Origin: Pempheris klunzingeri
Lineage: Eukaryota > Chordata > Actinopteri > Acropomatiformes > Pempheridae
Direction: 5' to 3'
Assembly: GCF_042242105.1 (NCBI RefSeq)
Contig: NC_092020.1
Span: 8,521,501-8,585,500 of the forward strand
DNA length: 64,000 nucleotides
In this document: in pieces, positions 24,090-54,344 of the stretch
Layout: each line of letters begins with the position of its first letter
How positions within the stretch are numbered: position 1 is the stretch's first letter
Program-made: the position numbers and the translations under genes
Notes under the pieces: generated by a model
Told to the model about the DNA's origin: nothing
The model's input: the letters and a program-made list of their open reading frames with translations, nothing else
Databases searched by the model: none

Positions 24090-25028
24090 CCACTAGAAGG
24101 TCAGTCAATCCAGAACATTTGAAGAACTTTGAACGTTTCCTCAAGTGCAGTCACTAGCCCCCACCCCACCCACCCACCCAGGAAAGGAAGTCCAAGAGTC
24201 ACTCTGCTGCAGAGAAGAAGTTCATTAGAGTTACAACAACCCACATTAGTGCTTCACAGAGTTCAAGTAGCAGACACAGCTCGACACCGACTGTTCAGAG
24301 GAGACCACATCAATCAGGCCTTCACGGTCAAATATCTGCCAAGAAGCCACTACTGAGGAAGAACAAGGGGAAGAAAACTGCTAGAGCCAAGCGACACAAA
24401 GAATGGAACTCAGACCAGTGGAAATCTGTACTTTGGTCTGATGGGTCCAAATTTGAGACTTTTGTTTCCACCCGTCATGTCTTTGTGGGACGCAGAGGTG
24501 AGCGGATGGTTCCCACCAGAAGCCTGGAGGAGGTGTGATGGGGTGGGGGGGCTTTGCTGGTAATACTGTTGCTGATTTATTCAAAATTCAAGGATGGATT
24601 TGGGCGTAATCGTTTGTTTTTCTACAGGACATTGACCCCAAACACACCTCCAGGCTGTGTGAGGGCTGTTTGACCAAGGAGGAGAAATGATGGAGTGCTG
24701 GGTCACATGACCTGGCCTCTAAAATCACCCCACCTAAACCCAGCTGAGATGGTTTGAGATGAGTTGGAGCGCAGAGTGAAGGAAAAGCAGCCATCGAGTG
24801 CTCAGCACCTCTGGGAGCTTCTTCAAGACCACCCAGGTGACAACCTCATGGAGCTGACAGAATGCAAAGAGCAAAGCTGTCATCAAAGCAAAAGGTGGCT
24901 AGTTTGAAGAATCTAAAATATAAAACATGTTCTGTTTAACACTTTTTTGTTTTCTACATAATTCCATGTGTTCCTTCATAGATATGATGTATTCAATATT
25001 AATCTACAATGTAGAAAATGATAAAAAA
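24090..25028 (+). pseudogene. Tc1-like transposase pseudogene
   Basis: Read across several stops and frame changes, the plus strand gives Tc1 blocks in order: a helix-turn-helix-side segment (24,150-24,350), LWSDGSKFETF at about 24,433 (first catalytic Asp), the PKHTS-like P-N-T-P-P region near 24,638 (second Asp region, damaged), SPHLNPAEMV near 24,728 (third acid region) and the C-terminal KEKQPSSAQHLWELLQDH. The tail TCTACAATGTAGAAAATGAT at about 25,001 matches the usual untranslated end of this fish Tc1 group. The terminal inverted repeats themselves are not clear, so it is dead and probably trimmed. Confidence 0.85.
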
Positions 25029-26790
25029 ATTAACTTTTGTATGTAACTGGTTTCCTCCATTTGCACCTGATTAACATCACATGACTTGTATTGGCATTGA
25101 AAGCTGCTAGTGAACAGAAACCACCACTGCAAATTAGCTGCAGAAGACTGAAATTCAGGGCTGAATAACTCTGGAGTTGAGTTCCATTTGCACATTTGTT
25201 ACATGACGACGTATCATCGCCTTCAGGTCCATAAAATCATTACAAATAACCCTGTAGTTTCCTCCCTTAAACAATAATTGTGTGGTCTTCTATATTTTTC
25301 ACCAAAAGACCAAAACCAACTAAGTGTTAGTCCATCTCTCAATACTTGGAATCTTGTTGAGCTCTATTTTCAGCAGCAGATGAATCCACATCTGGCGCTC
25401 TGCTGTGTATTTGGGGCAGGTGTGTGCTCGTGGAAATGAATGATCATGTCAGCCAGTGGACAGTGTTGATCACTGATGTGTTTTTAATCATGTTCGGACA
25501 AGAGTGGAGCTCTATGGCACAAAGGAAGAAGACATCAGGCTGTGACAAACACACACGCACACACAGACACACACACGCACACAATACTTGTTTGTAGATA
25601 CTGAAGAGTCAGCGTTGGCAGGTCTGAACATAGCATTTGTTGACAAGATGAAAAATACAGACTTTTACCAGAGTTTTCTTTTAATTCTGAACAAACTGTC
25701 ATTTTGCAGATGTGAAATTCTGCACTTTTCTGGCTCGGTAGCACCACTTAATTAGTGTACAGGAAGTTTTAAAATCAGTGGAAACCTACAAAAATCTGAG
25801 CTCCCTGCTTAAGAAAACTTTTCTTTTTTAGCTCATACAAATAGATTTAATATCAAGCTGGAATAATATAATTTGGTGCTTCCTGACACAACTTGTACAA
25901 CTATATAGATTTAAAAAAAAAAAAAAAATCAAGCTGCTGAATTTGCTGAAATGTCGACCCCAAATAGCCGGAATCAGAACGAAGGTCTTCAGTGTCAGTG
26001 GCAACATTACATGAACGTTATATAAATAGAAGGACAAGAACATGGCACAGTTAACCGAAGGATGAAACTTTACAGCAGTTTTTAAACAGTCAAAAGAAAG
26101 TGAAGAAAACAATGAAAAGCACTGGCTGACTGGTTTTCTGTCTGTGGGGGAGGTGGGGTGAGGGTGGGGTTATTTTCACCCTGTGTGGAGCGACATCCCT
26201 CTGTTATTAAGTGCGTCTCTGACTTTTCCTTTCTTACTGCATTTGACCAGCTCAGTGTGAAATGTTTTTACTCATCTGATAGATGGAGACACGCTAACCT
26301 AACTACGATATCTGGGAACCAACGTGAAGACTGAACAACATGTAAAGCCTTTAGCTGCACTTAGGTACTGCTGCTCTCTTTTTTTTAGGCAGTTTTCTTC
26401 CCAGTAATCCCGCGACATTTGTCCGTACATCCACGGGTACACTGCGGACATTTAAAAAAAAAAAAAAAAAAAAAAGACTACTGCAGCACCCTCCTTGCTA
26501 GTCTGCCTGCATGTGCCACCTGAGCTCTGCGGCCTGACTGTTCTTCGTTCTACCCAAGTTCTCCCACATTACACCGCTCCTCTGCAGCCCGCGCTGGCTA
26601 CTGCTGGCTGCTCCGTGACCGTTTGCTGTCCTGGTTCCACAATGACGGGACAAGCTCCATACCGACATCAGCAGAAAACTGCTTGAGCCCATAAAAAAAA
26701 AAATACATTTATTGTTACTAAAAGTAGACATATATGAGCTCAGTATATATGAAGGAGTTGATGCACTTCATTCTTGCAATTGTGTTGTTC
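25029..26790. other. Intergenic with simple repeats
   Basis: No gene supported. It holds a CA-rich tract (25,548-25,583), an A-run at 26,453-26,476 and a minus-strand AATAAA at 26,708-26,713 that could serve abhd18 about 650 bp past its stop. Confidence 0.5.
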
Positions 26791-26794
26791 CCAT

Positions 26795-26853
26795 TTGGGT
26801 GAATGCACTTACTGTAAGTCACTTTGGATAAATCTAATTCAATTCAACTTAAT
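26795..26853 (+). repeat. Fragment of a common teleost retroposon tail
   Basis: CTGTAAGTCACTTTGGATAA followed by an AATTCAATTC tail resembles the widely dispersed fish motif GTAAGTCGCTTTGGATAAAA. Confidence 0.55.
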
Positions 26854-27358
26854 AACGTGATGATTCACAGACAAGCCTGCTATTATGCTGATACTGATAT
26901 AATATCAGTATGATAAAACAGGGACTGTCTGTGCGTCCTATCCAGAGTTTCTCCAGGTTAGGGGAAGAAGCAGAAGATTCCTAGCCACAACAGGATGGAC
27001 AGGTCTAGCCTGACAGAGCAAACCAATGAAGGAAGAACACACACTGCCACATGGCTACTGTCTGTTAAAACCAGTTTACCAAAGTCAAACTAGATGAATA
27101 AGTGCTGTGACAACCATATACTGACGGGATAATACAATTTTCACTTCTTTATATTTGCTCGGGTGCGCCAGGGCGTACACAGCTCCCTTTGTAGAAGTAG
27201 GAAATGTAAAGAATTACAAAGTGACTGTGCTTAGCAGACCTTTATCTAAGGAAGGCCTAGAACGCTCAGACAAATCCTATCTCGGTCGATGAGGTCTTCT
27301 GGTCTGTGGATAGGCTTTTTCCAGTGTCCGGCCACAGGTCCTGGTGCTGTTTCAGGGA

Positions 27359-38667
<11,309 letters not shown>

Positions 38668-38870
38668 CTCAGACTGTCACGTTACATGGACGGCTGCTAT
38701 CCTCGTGGACTTGTTGGCTAAGGTTAGCAGCTAACGTTATCCTCAGAGGTCCTCAGAGGGCGACTGGCTGACACCCGCTCATTATTCGTCAAGCTGCTGC
38801 TGATGCTGTTGCTGCTGGCACCGTGTGTCCTTCTGTGAAAAAGTGCGGAGGGACTTCCGGTCACAACATT
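38668..38870 (-). promoter_or_regulatory. abhd18: Candidate abhd18 5' non-coding exon and promoter
   Basis: A minus-strand donor (CTGAG|GTAACG) at 38,668 and an ETS-type site, ACTTCCGG on the plus strand at 38,853-38,860, suggest a housekeeping-type start near 38.85 kb. There is no TATA box nearby. Inference only. Confidence 0.35.
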
Positions 38871-40153
38871 CAAAAGAAACCTGTCCCGAACACACGTCTA
38901 CTCGCTGGTGTAAGAGGTCTTATTATATTTATATATATTATATTAGGTCATAGTGTGGCTTTTATCAGTAGCTTCTGACAGCCCAGTGACCCTTTTAGAT
39001 CACATTAATGTCCTCTTAGATCATATGTCTCAGCTCTCACATAATCAACTCAAACTCCACATCTTAATCACCGACACCACCCGGAAGCATTACCTGTACT
39101 GGAAAAGTCAGCAGGCGCCTGAGGACTGCCTGTTCTTTATGTCCTCTTGTTGTGTGTCTGAAGCAAACAGTGGTGCTGTTAGCTATGAGATGAATGACTT
39201 TGACCTGTCAGAAAGAGAAGTCATGTGACACAGCTCAGTGCTGTCAGGGACCAGGTCCCTCCACATCCTCTCCTTCAGGTCTGTTCCCTGGTTTAGGTCT
39301 GTATTTACTGGATATTTAGTTTCCTTATAGTGTTGCCAAGTGGGAGATGCAGAAATTTAAAAAAAAAAAGCAGTGATCCAAAGGTTCGATCTTGTACGGC
39401 ACATACTAGATTTTCCCCAAAGACAGCTACGTAAATTGATCGTCACTGTATCTTGACAAATCAGATTGTGCTTTCACGCGATCTGAATGTAGGAACAGTG
39501 AAATAAAATCCATTTATCCGATCAAACGTGATTAGTGGTCACTAGCTAACCATGGGCTCACTTTGAAACCACACTTTACTGTTAGATGGCGGCTTGTTAG
39601 CAGAGCCATATGTTAGTGTGTGTGGGGGGGTATGTGTGTGTGTGTGTGTTAGGATTTCAGGTGATTGTTAAACCATTGTTTACATTTCCAAAGGTTGAGG
39701 TCATTCAGGTTGAGGTGTGTGGAGGCCAGCGGTTCTCTGTAGCGATCTGTGGATGTTCTTAGCATGTTCTGTACACACCGACTGTCTGGCTCCACGGTTT
39801 GATCGGCATCTTTATTTTCCATTGACAGTGTTGGGGTAATACATACTACAAAGCAGAAACATTGGCATCGTTGCTGGGCTCCAGCTAAATCATAGAGTTT
39901 TACAGACTCGCTCACAAACATTACACCGCAGAGGACTGTTGAATCCAACATAGAGTGATGACAGGAAATGTAAAATCAGTTGTAGTGACTATCTGCAGGT
40001 AAACCAGTGAGCCCGACTGGACTGTTAGTGATGCTGTGGCGTTGCTTGGTTTGGTGACCTTCTCGTACAAAGAGTTTTAAGGATCCGAATTGTGAAGAAC
40101 GTCCATTTCCTGGACCGATGATGGAGCTGAAGACAGGTCTGCCTGGGGATCAG
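38871..40153. other. Intergenic and igbp1 3'UTR
   Basis: The left part has no recognised feature apart from a GT-rich run near 39,616-39,650. The right part (about 39,800-40,153) is the probable igbp1 3'UTR. Confidence 0.5.
39811..39816 (-). terminator. igbp1: Poly(A) signal for igbp1
   Basis: Plus-strand TTTATT is AATAAA on the minus strand, about 340 bp past the igbp1 stop. Confidence 0.5.
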
Positions 40154-42310
40154 TTAGCCCATGTTTTGGCGGTTTCCATAACCTCTCCGATGAGTGTCTT
40201 TCCAGTCATCCCAGCCTCTGGCTTTCAGCAGAGATTCCTCGTCATCGTTTTCGATGTTCTCCTCTTTTTTTTCTTCTTCCATCTCCTTTGCGTCAGCGTC
40301 CTCCTCGACGACGACCTTCCCGGGTATCCCCTGGTCAGGCAGGCGTCCGTGTTTCCTGTGCTGTTCATACCAGTCGTCTACTGTCATGGTGGGAAGGCTG
40401 GGGTAACCAGCTCCAAACACCCGAGCCTGTCGATGAAGCAAACACAACCCATCTATCACACGCTGTTGACACCATATGAAAGAAACTACAACCTTGTTTT
40501 GCCTGTGAACTATCCTGTATGATCCTTGGGGCATCACTGTTAAGGTGGACTCTTTGTTGGACAGGTAGTTAACGTTAGGTTCTTGTGCTAGCATCATAGC
40601 AAACATGAGCTCACCACAGCTCATTTACAAAAAATCCCAGGGGGTGCTTACTGTTTCTTGTCTTGCTAAAGCTTTTTCACTTTACATGGGAACGAGGTAT
40701 AGAGATAAATCTTAAAATGTGGGGTGTGCTAACCTTTGTTCTGTTTTGCCAGCCAAAATGGCATGCGACCATGTTGGCTTTTACTGAAGAACATCTACTC
40801 ACAGTCACCGTCAGTGTTAGTAGGCCCTTGTTCTGTTAGGTATGGTGTTCTCCAGTGATGCTGATGAGGTTCACCATTTTACTGCATTATGAGCACTTTA
40901 AGTGAATTTTGCTATAAAACGTACATACCTTTACCTGCTAAGGTTTAAAATGCAGAACATTTACTTGTATTGGAGTATTTTCAAAGTGGGGTATTAGTAC
41001 ATGTACTGAAAAAATGATGTTTATCAATTGTTCTTTTTGATTGGGAGGTCAAAAACTCCAGATGTGGTGGTGTTGTAGTTATTGTTCGCATGATACAATC
41101 TCTACATTATATTTTTTCAGGCCTTTGAATTTCCAATTTCCCTTCGATTTTCTTTGTGTGACAAAGACACAAACTTAGCAGGACGTCCTACAGTTGACTT
41201 GTTAGCGCTCAGACGCACAAACTTCTTACTGATGACACCGTTTCCACACCGTCTCACCTGTACAGCGTCCTTGGTGAGGATGAAGGGCTTCATGGGGGGC
41301 CTGACTGGCTGAGCCGGCTGCTTGGCACCACCCTGCTTCAGACCATCCATCCTCTTTAGTATCTCTACCTCCTGGTCGATGCTCTCTATGTCCTCCAGAC
41401 ACAGAGTGATCCATCTCCGGACATTCAGAAGGTAAAAATCTCTTCTGACTTCATCGTCGGCCTGTCCGCTGTCCATGGCTTTGCGAACATCTGCCAGCCT
41501 GGCCTCCATCTCCTTCTTCTGACGGTACCGCTCGATCTTGGCTTGTCTCTGTGCTGCCATGGAAACCAGGTCTGACGAGGAGGAGGCGGGCTGGAACAGC
41601 AAGCACACGTCACTGTTTAAATCATTACCAACTTCACTTTCAAACTAGACTCTGAGTGACACTGATTGAGAACATGGGCCAAATAAAAGAAATACACATC
41701 TGACCATTTTTCCCCAAAGGTGGTTTCTGTGTTGACAGGTTCATGTTTCTGTTCAGTTATCTCGTTATTTGATGCTAAAAAAAAAAAAGGGGGTAGTGAC
41801 ATCATTACTGACAGCTAATCCTAACCCACGACTAAGTCTGGCAGGTTTATGTGTGGGGCATCAATTCTGGCTCTGGCTCAAAATGATGTCGCCACCACAA
41901 TATGGCAGCGCCTGTGTGCAGGATATTTATATATCGGTGGGAGGAAATGGAGGCGCGTCATTCACATGCACATAAAGCAATGCTTGTGTGATCTGAAGAC
42001 TTTCTGCGTGTCCTTCACAATAAAAGTTGAGATGAGGAATCAGTGGTCCAGGGGTCAGACTGGCTAATGTGGCCAGCTGGTCTGTTATGCTGGTGTGTGC
42101 CGGGGACGGGGCGGGAGGGCGAGAGACACTAAGCCGGTTAGAAGGCCAGCTGAGAGGTTGGAGGAGGTGTTAGGCTGCACTCCCTGGAGGTGGTGACAGG
42201 GAGGAGGATGCTGTCTGAGTTGGTAGGCATCCTGAACATCATCTCCCTCCTCTTCCGTGGCTGGTTAACAAACACTTATATTCCTACCAGTGGGCACCAA
42301 ACTCATCCCC

Positions 42311-42353
<43 letters not shown>

Positions 42354-43172
42354 ACATCAGTGGACTGAACCTGCTGAGGTAACTGTACTGTAACAGTGAG
42401 ATATATCTTTGACCTTATGGCTACATTCATCTTATGTGCCTTTTTTATATGCACCTGCTTAGAAGGGCCTACTTTCTTTATTTGCATGAATACTACTTGT
42501 ATCTATGTTTCATTTGTCCATCTGTTATTACAGTGCACATTGACGGTCGCTGTAGCATCTATGCTAACTGTGTAATGTATTTAATGCTACTGGTTACTGC
42601 GAAGGGTCTCTCATATTAACATATCTATGTACTTGCTAATGACCGAATGGTTTATTTGAACCTTCCCACACTTCCCACAGTCTCACTCAGCTCACCTTGG
42701 CTGTAGAGTATCCGTTAGCCGGCGCTTCGTCGGGACTCGTGTTTTCATCGCTGGACTTTGGCAGTTGAAACCGAGACACGTTGTACTCTTTACACCTCCT
42801 CAGGAAATCCATGAAGTAGACCCGGGCTGTTTGGACGATCTCCAGCCGCCTGTCTCGGCCGGTCTGCTTCATGCTCAGGGCTCCTAAGAGAGCGGGCAGC
42901 AGCAGGTATCTCAGGTCCGCCGTGGCGATTTCTTCCAGCTCTTCGTTGCGACTGAACAGGTCGAGCTGAGCCACCATAGCGGACGCTTCCTCCAGCAGGT
43001 TCATCCCGCGCTTCACCCTCACCTGGACACTGTTGGAGCCAAGCGCTTCGTTTGTACTGTCTACCTCCTCAAATATCTTCCACCCACGGTCTAGCATGTC
43101 GGATAATTTAGGAGGTTCTGCGTCAGAATTTGATGGCTGTCCACCATCGTTGATGTTTTCACACTCCGCCAT
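40154..43172 (-). CDS. igbp1: Immunoglobulin-binding protein 1 (alpha4/TAP42), PP2A-type phosphatase regulator
   Basis: Three coding exons on the minus strand: 42696-43172, 41258-41590 and 40154-40426. All are phase 0, giving 361 codons including the stop (360 aa). The ATG at 43,172 opens MAECENIND. Exon 1 encodes the TPR-like helical TAP42 domain (SDMLDRGWKIFEEVDS, YLLLPALLGALSMKQ, CKEYNVSRFQLP). Exon 2 continues with the coiled basic helix (AKIERYRQKKEMEARL) and MKPFILTKDAVQ. Exon 3 has ARVFGAGYPSLPTMTVDDWY, an acidic stretch and the conserved end WDDWKDTHRRGYGNRQNMG. The protein binds and stabilises catalytic subunits of PP2A, PP4 and PP6 in the cytosol and works downstream of TOR in yeast. 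A GT tract (42,316-42,352) lies in intron 1. No broken frame was seen. Confidence 0.97.
42316..42352. repeat. (GT)n microsatellite in igbp1 intron 1
   Basis: About 18 GT units. Confidence 0.9.
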
Positions 43173-43455
43173 CTTGTCTTGTTTTCCGGGTTGCGTCTTC
43201 TTCATTTGTTTATTTTTTATTTTTTGCTGCTTCACACTCTAAGGAACATGACTGCCCCCCAAAGGTCAAACATGGAAACGACACTTGGAGGCCCAAGGAG
43301 CTGCAGGTTTTGCCACTTGATGTGAACACACAGAACAATCCAGACTGAACGCAGCAACTATCTCCCCATAGAGCTCCATGTTAATATTCCCAAGTTTACA
43401 GCAGAAATAAACATCACAGACACCTAACTCACACATTTAAATTATATTCAGGCAG

Positions 43456-43563
43456 TGTGGAGGTGTGGGCTGGTTTTGAGCTCAGCTGCAACAGGGAGAG
43501 TTGCAGGAGAATAGTGCAGTGCAATAGTTGCAGCTCAGCTCAAGACCAGCCCACACCTCCACA
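43456..43563. repeat. Long perfect-like hairpin (inverted repeat)
   Basis: Arms 43,456-43,492 and 43,527-43,563 are 37 nt each and pair at 35 of 37 positions (one further pair would be G-U on the RNA), with a 34-nt loop. It lies about 290 bp upstream of the igbp1 ATG. It could be a fold-back element relic or a transcribed hairpin. Confidence 0.8.
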
Positions 43564-43660
43564 GGCAGTTAGGAATAATTGAATGCATTGCTGCAAATGT
43601 AGACTAAAAGTGGGCCCTGACAGATGGAGGGGTGATAGCATGGCACTCAGAAAAATGTCT

Positions 43661-44029
43661 CAAAGGTCCCATTTGTGTTTGGAGGTGATATTAGAACAGG
43701 TTTACATGGTTTGATGTTCAGGAAACACATTTTTCTCACACATGGCTGCTGTAGCGGCTGTCAGCCTCCGTCTCAACAGTCAACAGTTAGAAGAACAGAA
43801 CAATCTGCTGCCTTGCTCTTGCCATCAACATCTTGGTGAGCCTGGTGAGGGGCTGGAGGATTTAACACAACTGCTGATTTGATTTGAGCCAAATTTAAAT
43901 GGCATTTACTGACAGGTGGAGCAGGAATAAGAGAGGAGATGGTCTTTTCTCAGAGTTTGGCGGTCTGTAGGCACACCAAGGACACAAAAAACAATAAAAA
44001 GTGCATTTTGCATAATATGGGACCTTTAA
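43661..44029. mobile_element. Candidate MITE with GGTCCCAT inverted ends
   Basis: The left end reads CAAAGGTCCCATTTGTGTTT; the right end, read inward, is TTTAAAGGTCCCATATTATG. The shared inverted core AAAGGTCCCAT plus about 370 bp size suggests a non-autonomous DNA transposon. A target duplication is not clear. Confidence 0.55.
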
Positions 44030-46870
44030 ACTGTATCAGCTGTGACATCACCGACGACTGCATCAAAGCCAGCACAATACTTTACGTCTAGGATTGCCAC
44101 GCTGTGTGGTTTTTATGATCCGATAACCATCTCAGGAAACATCACGGTTTCACTAAACACAGCACGGGCCGGAAGGGACTGTGTGACGGCCCGTTCAGCT
44201 GGATCAGGAGGTGGAGGAGCTAGCTTGAGCGTAAAGGATGAACTGAATTGTAAGTTAAAAGATAGCATGTAACCATAACATGTCATTACGGTGCATTTTA
44301 TGATCAACCATGAAATGTTTCCAAGTTGTTTTTTTTTTGTAAGGAATGTAGTAAATCGGACGGATGGGAGAGCATGCTTGGCACTTCACGTGTGTGTGTG
44401 TAATGGAATGGAAAGAAAGCAGAAGAGACAAACACTGAGAGGCAGATAAGGCACTTCACTTTATTAGAAATAATCACTTCTGGTACAATTTGATAAGCAG
44501 CAACAAACATTTAAAGCATTTAGTTTAAGACAACAGGAAAAAAAAAAAAAAAAAGAAGCATACTTTTGATGAATGAGTTCATACACGTCATGGAGCGCGC
44601 TAACTCCAAAATCTCATCCTGCTCTGGGGTCAAAAGCGTTCTTTCTCCTGAATAAAGTGAGAATAATGACACTTTAACGACAGGGAGTGTAAATAGTTCA
44701 CCTGCCATCTGCTCCTACACCATTTTAACGGACCGGCTCACTACAGACTTATTAGACATGGAAAGAACACAGCAAAGCGACTGACTTGATAAACCCAGAC
44801 ACAACTTAATTACATTAGAAGTATGAGTTGAAAAAAACAAAAATAATAACATCCATTTTTTTTTGTTGTTGTTGTTGTTGCAACAAATAGCATTTCTCAT
44901 TTGGCAGTCTGACAGTGAATAAGTGGTGAGAAAAAAAAATTTGATGTTTTAAAACTGAAATCCCTCTGAACTTCTTGTATTTCACTCAATTCAATTCCAA
45001 CTGTGCTTGCAGCGAACGCTGAGTATGAGGACGCGTTCGGTTTTTGATGTTTATGACAAAAGGAATTTCATCACTTGTGCGTACATCACATGGGCGCCAC
45101 TCGTACCACTGCAAACTGCCTTCAGATTTATTTATTCATTATTAAAGTCTTATTTATTATATCTCTTGATGATGGATCACTTAAATCCACCTTCATAAGC
45201 ATACAGACACCGCGGTGGCTCGGCAGCGAGAGGCACATAGCTTATAGAGCGGCAGACAGGAAAAGCTGAAAGCCCTCCAAGGATGTCACCCAGAGAAAAC
45301 CTGCAACGGAAGCCTTTTTTCGTGAAGTAATAACTCAGCATTCATCATCACACAACAAAGGCTTCAATAGAACAGCGTGTATAGTGCAACGTTGTGGTTG
45401 ATTCGAAGCGTTTCGGTTTTGTTTCTTTGAAAAATATTCGACATACCTTTAGTTTTTTTTTTTTTTTTTTTTGCTTAATTAGTCTAAATCCTAAAGTTCC
45501 CGTGAGTCTCGGTGGCCATTGCTAGTTGGAAGACGGAGCACGAGCACAAACTGTAGAAAATGAACACAAATGAATGTTGTTGTAAACAGGAACCGTGAGG
45601 CGCTTGTCCCTACTGGACGTTTGCGTGGCCGCTAATCCAGCCTGGCAAAGCAGCAACTGCCCCGAGGCCCTAGGATCGGTGCGTCTTCGCTCATTTGTGC
45701 CGACTTCACAGAAAACGTGTTTCGGAGTGTGCACTGGTGACATTAGCAGTGCACTTTTCCCTGGTGGATGAAAACTGGCTCGACAAGCTGCAGGACAGGA
45801 CGGGACGTGCGTTTTGGTGCTTTAAGTTGGGTGAGAAGGAGACTTCAGCGGGACATTTGATTGGCTGTGCGGGAAACAGTTATTACTGATAAGTGTTCCA
45901 GTGAATCATGGGAAAAATGGATTTGCCCGACTGGTGATCAGATGTTTCTAACGGGCTCTTGGAAGTTCACTAGACCTGTGCTGCTTTAACTCATGCGAGG
46001 AGACCGTGCCCTGTTGTTTCAGCTGTGTTACATTTAAGTGACACAACTACCCAGGTCCTAGAGAGAAACATGTCATCTGGTACTAATTAGTGGGAAAACG
46101 GACACAGTGGGACAACTGGGAAGTCTGATCATGTCAGGGATGACCTGGACTAAACTAGTCGGGGCACAGCAGGCAAGCTGATGATACAACACAAGTGTTC
46201 AACTTGTCATCATACGCAAGCATTCTATTCAACGTAGATGGAGAATAAAGTTTTCCAGCAATAAATACATGTTTAACGGGTTTAAATGGAGTTCTAAATT
46301 CTCCCCCAACTCTCTCACTTCTACTTAGTTTACATGTTTAATTTGCTGTTCCTTTTTAAAAACTTACTGTGTGTGTGTGTATTATCCCCCATATCATTCA
46401 TTCTCCACACATTTAGCACCAAACTGTACTGTTCTTTCCTGTACAAGGTAACACCAAGGTGAATTCTTCCCAGAATCCCCGGATGCCTGCATTAACTGCT
46501 TCTGCTTGACTACTCCATGAACACCGTATTCTGACTCAAGATCAGCCGCACCAGAACACACTACGACTAAAGAAACAGAACCAATGCAAAAAAGAAAGAA
46601 AATACAATTCAGTCCACGACCTGTTTGTTGGTCCCAAGAATTTAAAGCATAAAGATACAGACTGAGCTTTGTGTCCAGTAGGACTGGACAAAACATCTAT
46701 TACCAATTCATCCATTTAAGAAGTATGGATTTGTTTGTTTCTTCAAAATTGTAATCTAGAAAACACCTTTTGGCACAAGACAGTTTAGAGTGCACGCTGA
46801 TGAGGAGGAGGAAGAGGAGGAGGGCTCTGTTGTTGGCAAATTAATGATTTGCTGAGTTATCGGAAAGGCA

Positions 46871-46904
<34 letters not shown>

Positions 46905-46999
46905 CTATGTACGTATGTATGTGTGTGTATGTATGTATGTATGTATGTGTGTGTGTATCTATGTATGTATGTATGTGTGTGTGTATCTGTGTGTGTGTA

Positions 47000-47074
<75 letters not shown>

Positions 47075-47208
47075 ACACACGTTTGGCTCAACAGGTCAGA
47101 AGACAAACCATGGCTTAGTAAATAGAAATGTGGCATCGTTGCCATGGACAGCACCATTCTTGTTGACAGCACTTGGGGGAACGTCCTGACTGGCTGTGAG
47201 GTTGCTGC
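44030..47208 (-). other. Presumed long magt1 3'UTR and intergenic DNA
   Basis: No independent gene is supported. Minus-strand AATAAA signals occur at 44,460-44,465 and again around 45,125-45,155, so magt1 transcripts could end at either. Poly-T runs at 45,451-45,473 and A-runs near 44,540 are present. A possible terminal exon on the minus strand (44,520-44,651) is discussed under findings. Confidence 0.4.
46873..47072. repeat. Compound (GT)n/(GTAT)n microsatellite of about 200 bp
   Basis: GT units with interspersed ATGT/GTATCT blocks on the left and a pure GT run of about 60-70 bp on the right. It sits 140 bp past the magt1 stop, so it is probably in the 3'UTR as (CA)n/(UG-complement). Confidence 0.9.
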
Positions 47209-53612
<6,404 letters not shown>

Positions 53613-53710
53613 TCTGCTCCTCTGCTCGCACCGCTGTCGACCAACCGACCACACGGCTACACCTCCTGTCAGCTTCCTATTGGTCACCTCGTAGCCAATC
53701 ACTTCGCTTC
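53613..53710 (-). promoter_or_regulatory. magt1: magt1 core promoter with paired CCAAT boxes
   Basis: Two CCAAT motifs in opposite orientation, ATTGG at 53,679-53,683 and CCAAT at 53,695-53,699, lie 70-90 bp upstream of the ATG, a spacing typical of NF-Y-driven TATA-less promoters. Confidence 0.55.
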
Positions 53711-54344
53711 GTTTTCGTTTTCTTCTTCTACTACTATACTACCGCTTCTTCTTCTTCTTCTTCTTCCTCCTCCTCTGCTTCTTCTAGTTTTACGGCAGTT
53801 GGAATCCAGCTAACCGGTGCGTGGCCGCCACCTCCTGCTCCGGAAGGTGGATCGAAACCCCTTCAAAATAATAAAATGATCATAAAAAATATCTCTTATT
53901 TTCTCTAAAATCCTCTTATTGTAAATTGTAAACAGACACAAATATATATATATTTGTAGACTGATACTAATTTACATTTCCTCTCTAAAGCCCTCTTTGC
54001 TGTCATGTCATGTAGCTTCTGAGGTCTCCCTATTATTATTGTGACAATCCTTACAGCTGAAGACTGTTGGTTTTATCTACTGTTAGACCACAGCAGGTCC
54101 TGCTTGTTAAAGCAGACTGTAGCAGCACAGTGTCTCAGACAGAGCATGTTCCCCCTAAATACATATAATCAGTACGTCTGAGAGAGAATAGAGGTTTAAC
54201 AGGCCGATACTCAGCAGTTTCACCATTCACCATTTTGAACTGGCAGCAGCAGCAGCAGCAGCAGGCTCCCTGCTACTCTGATCCTACCAGCCTGTATCAC
54301 CACAGGCTGCTGCTATCCACCGTCCACCCAGGATCATTCAGTTC

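Noticed and set aside
24129-24584. Open frames within the Tc1 remnant as functional transposase
   Set aside because: Stops and frameshifts interrupt every catalytic block.
40118-40522. Plus-strand 134-aa frame opposite igbp1 exon 3
   Set aside because: Antisense shadow of a conserved coding exon.
46756-47189. Frames of 79-138 aa with HTHT or VCVC repeats
   Set aside because: Products of the GT tract after magt1, not proteins.
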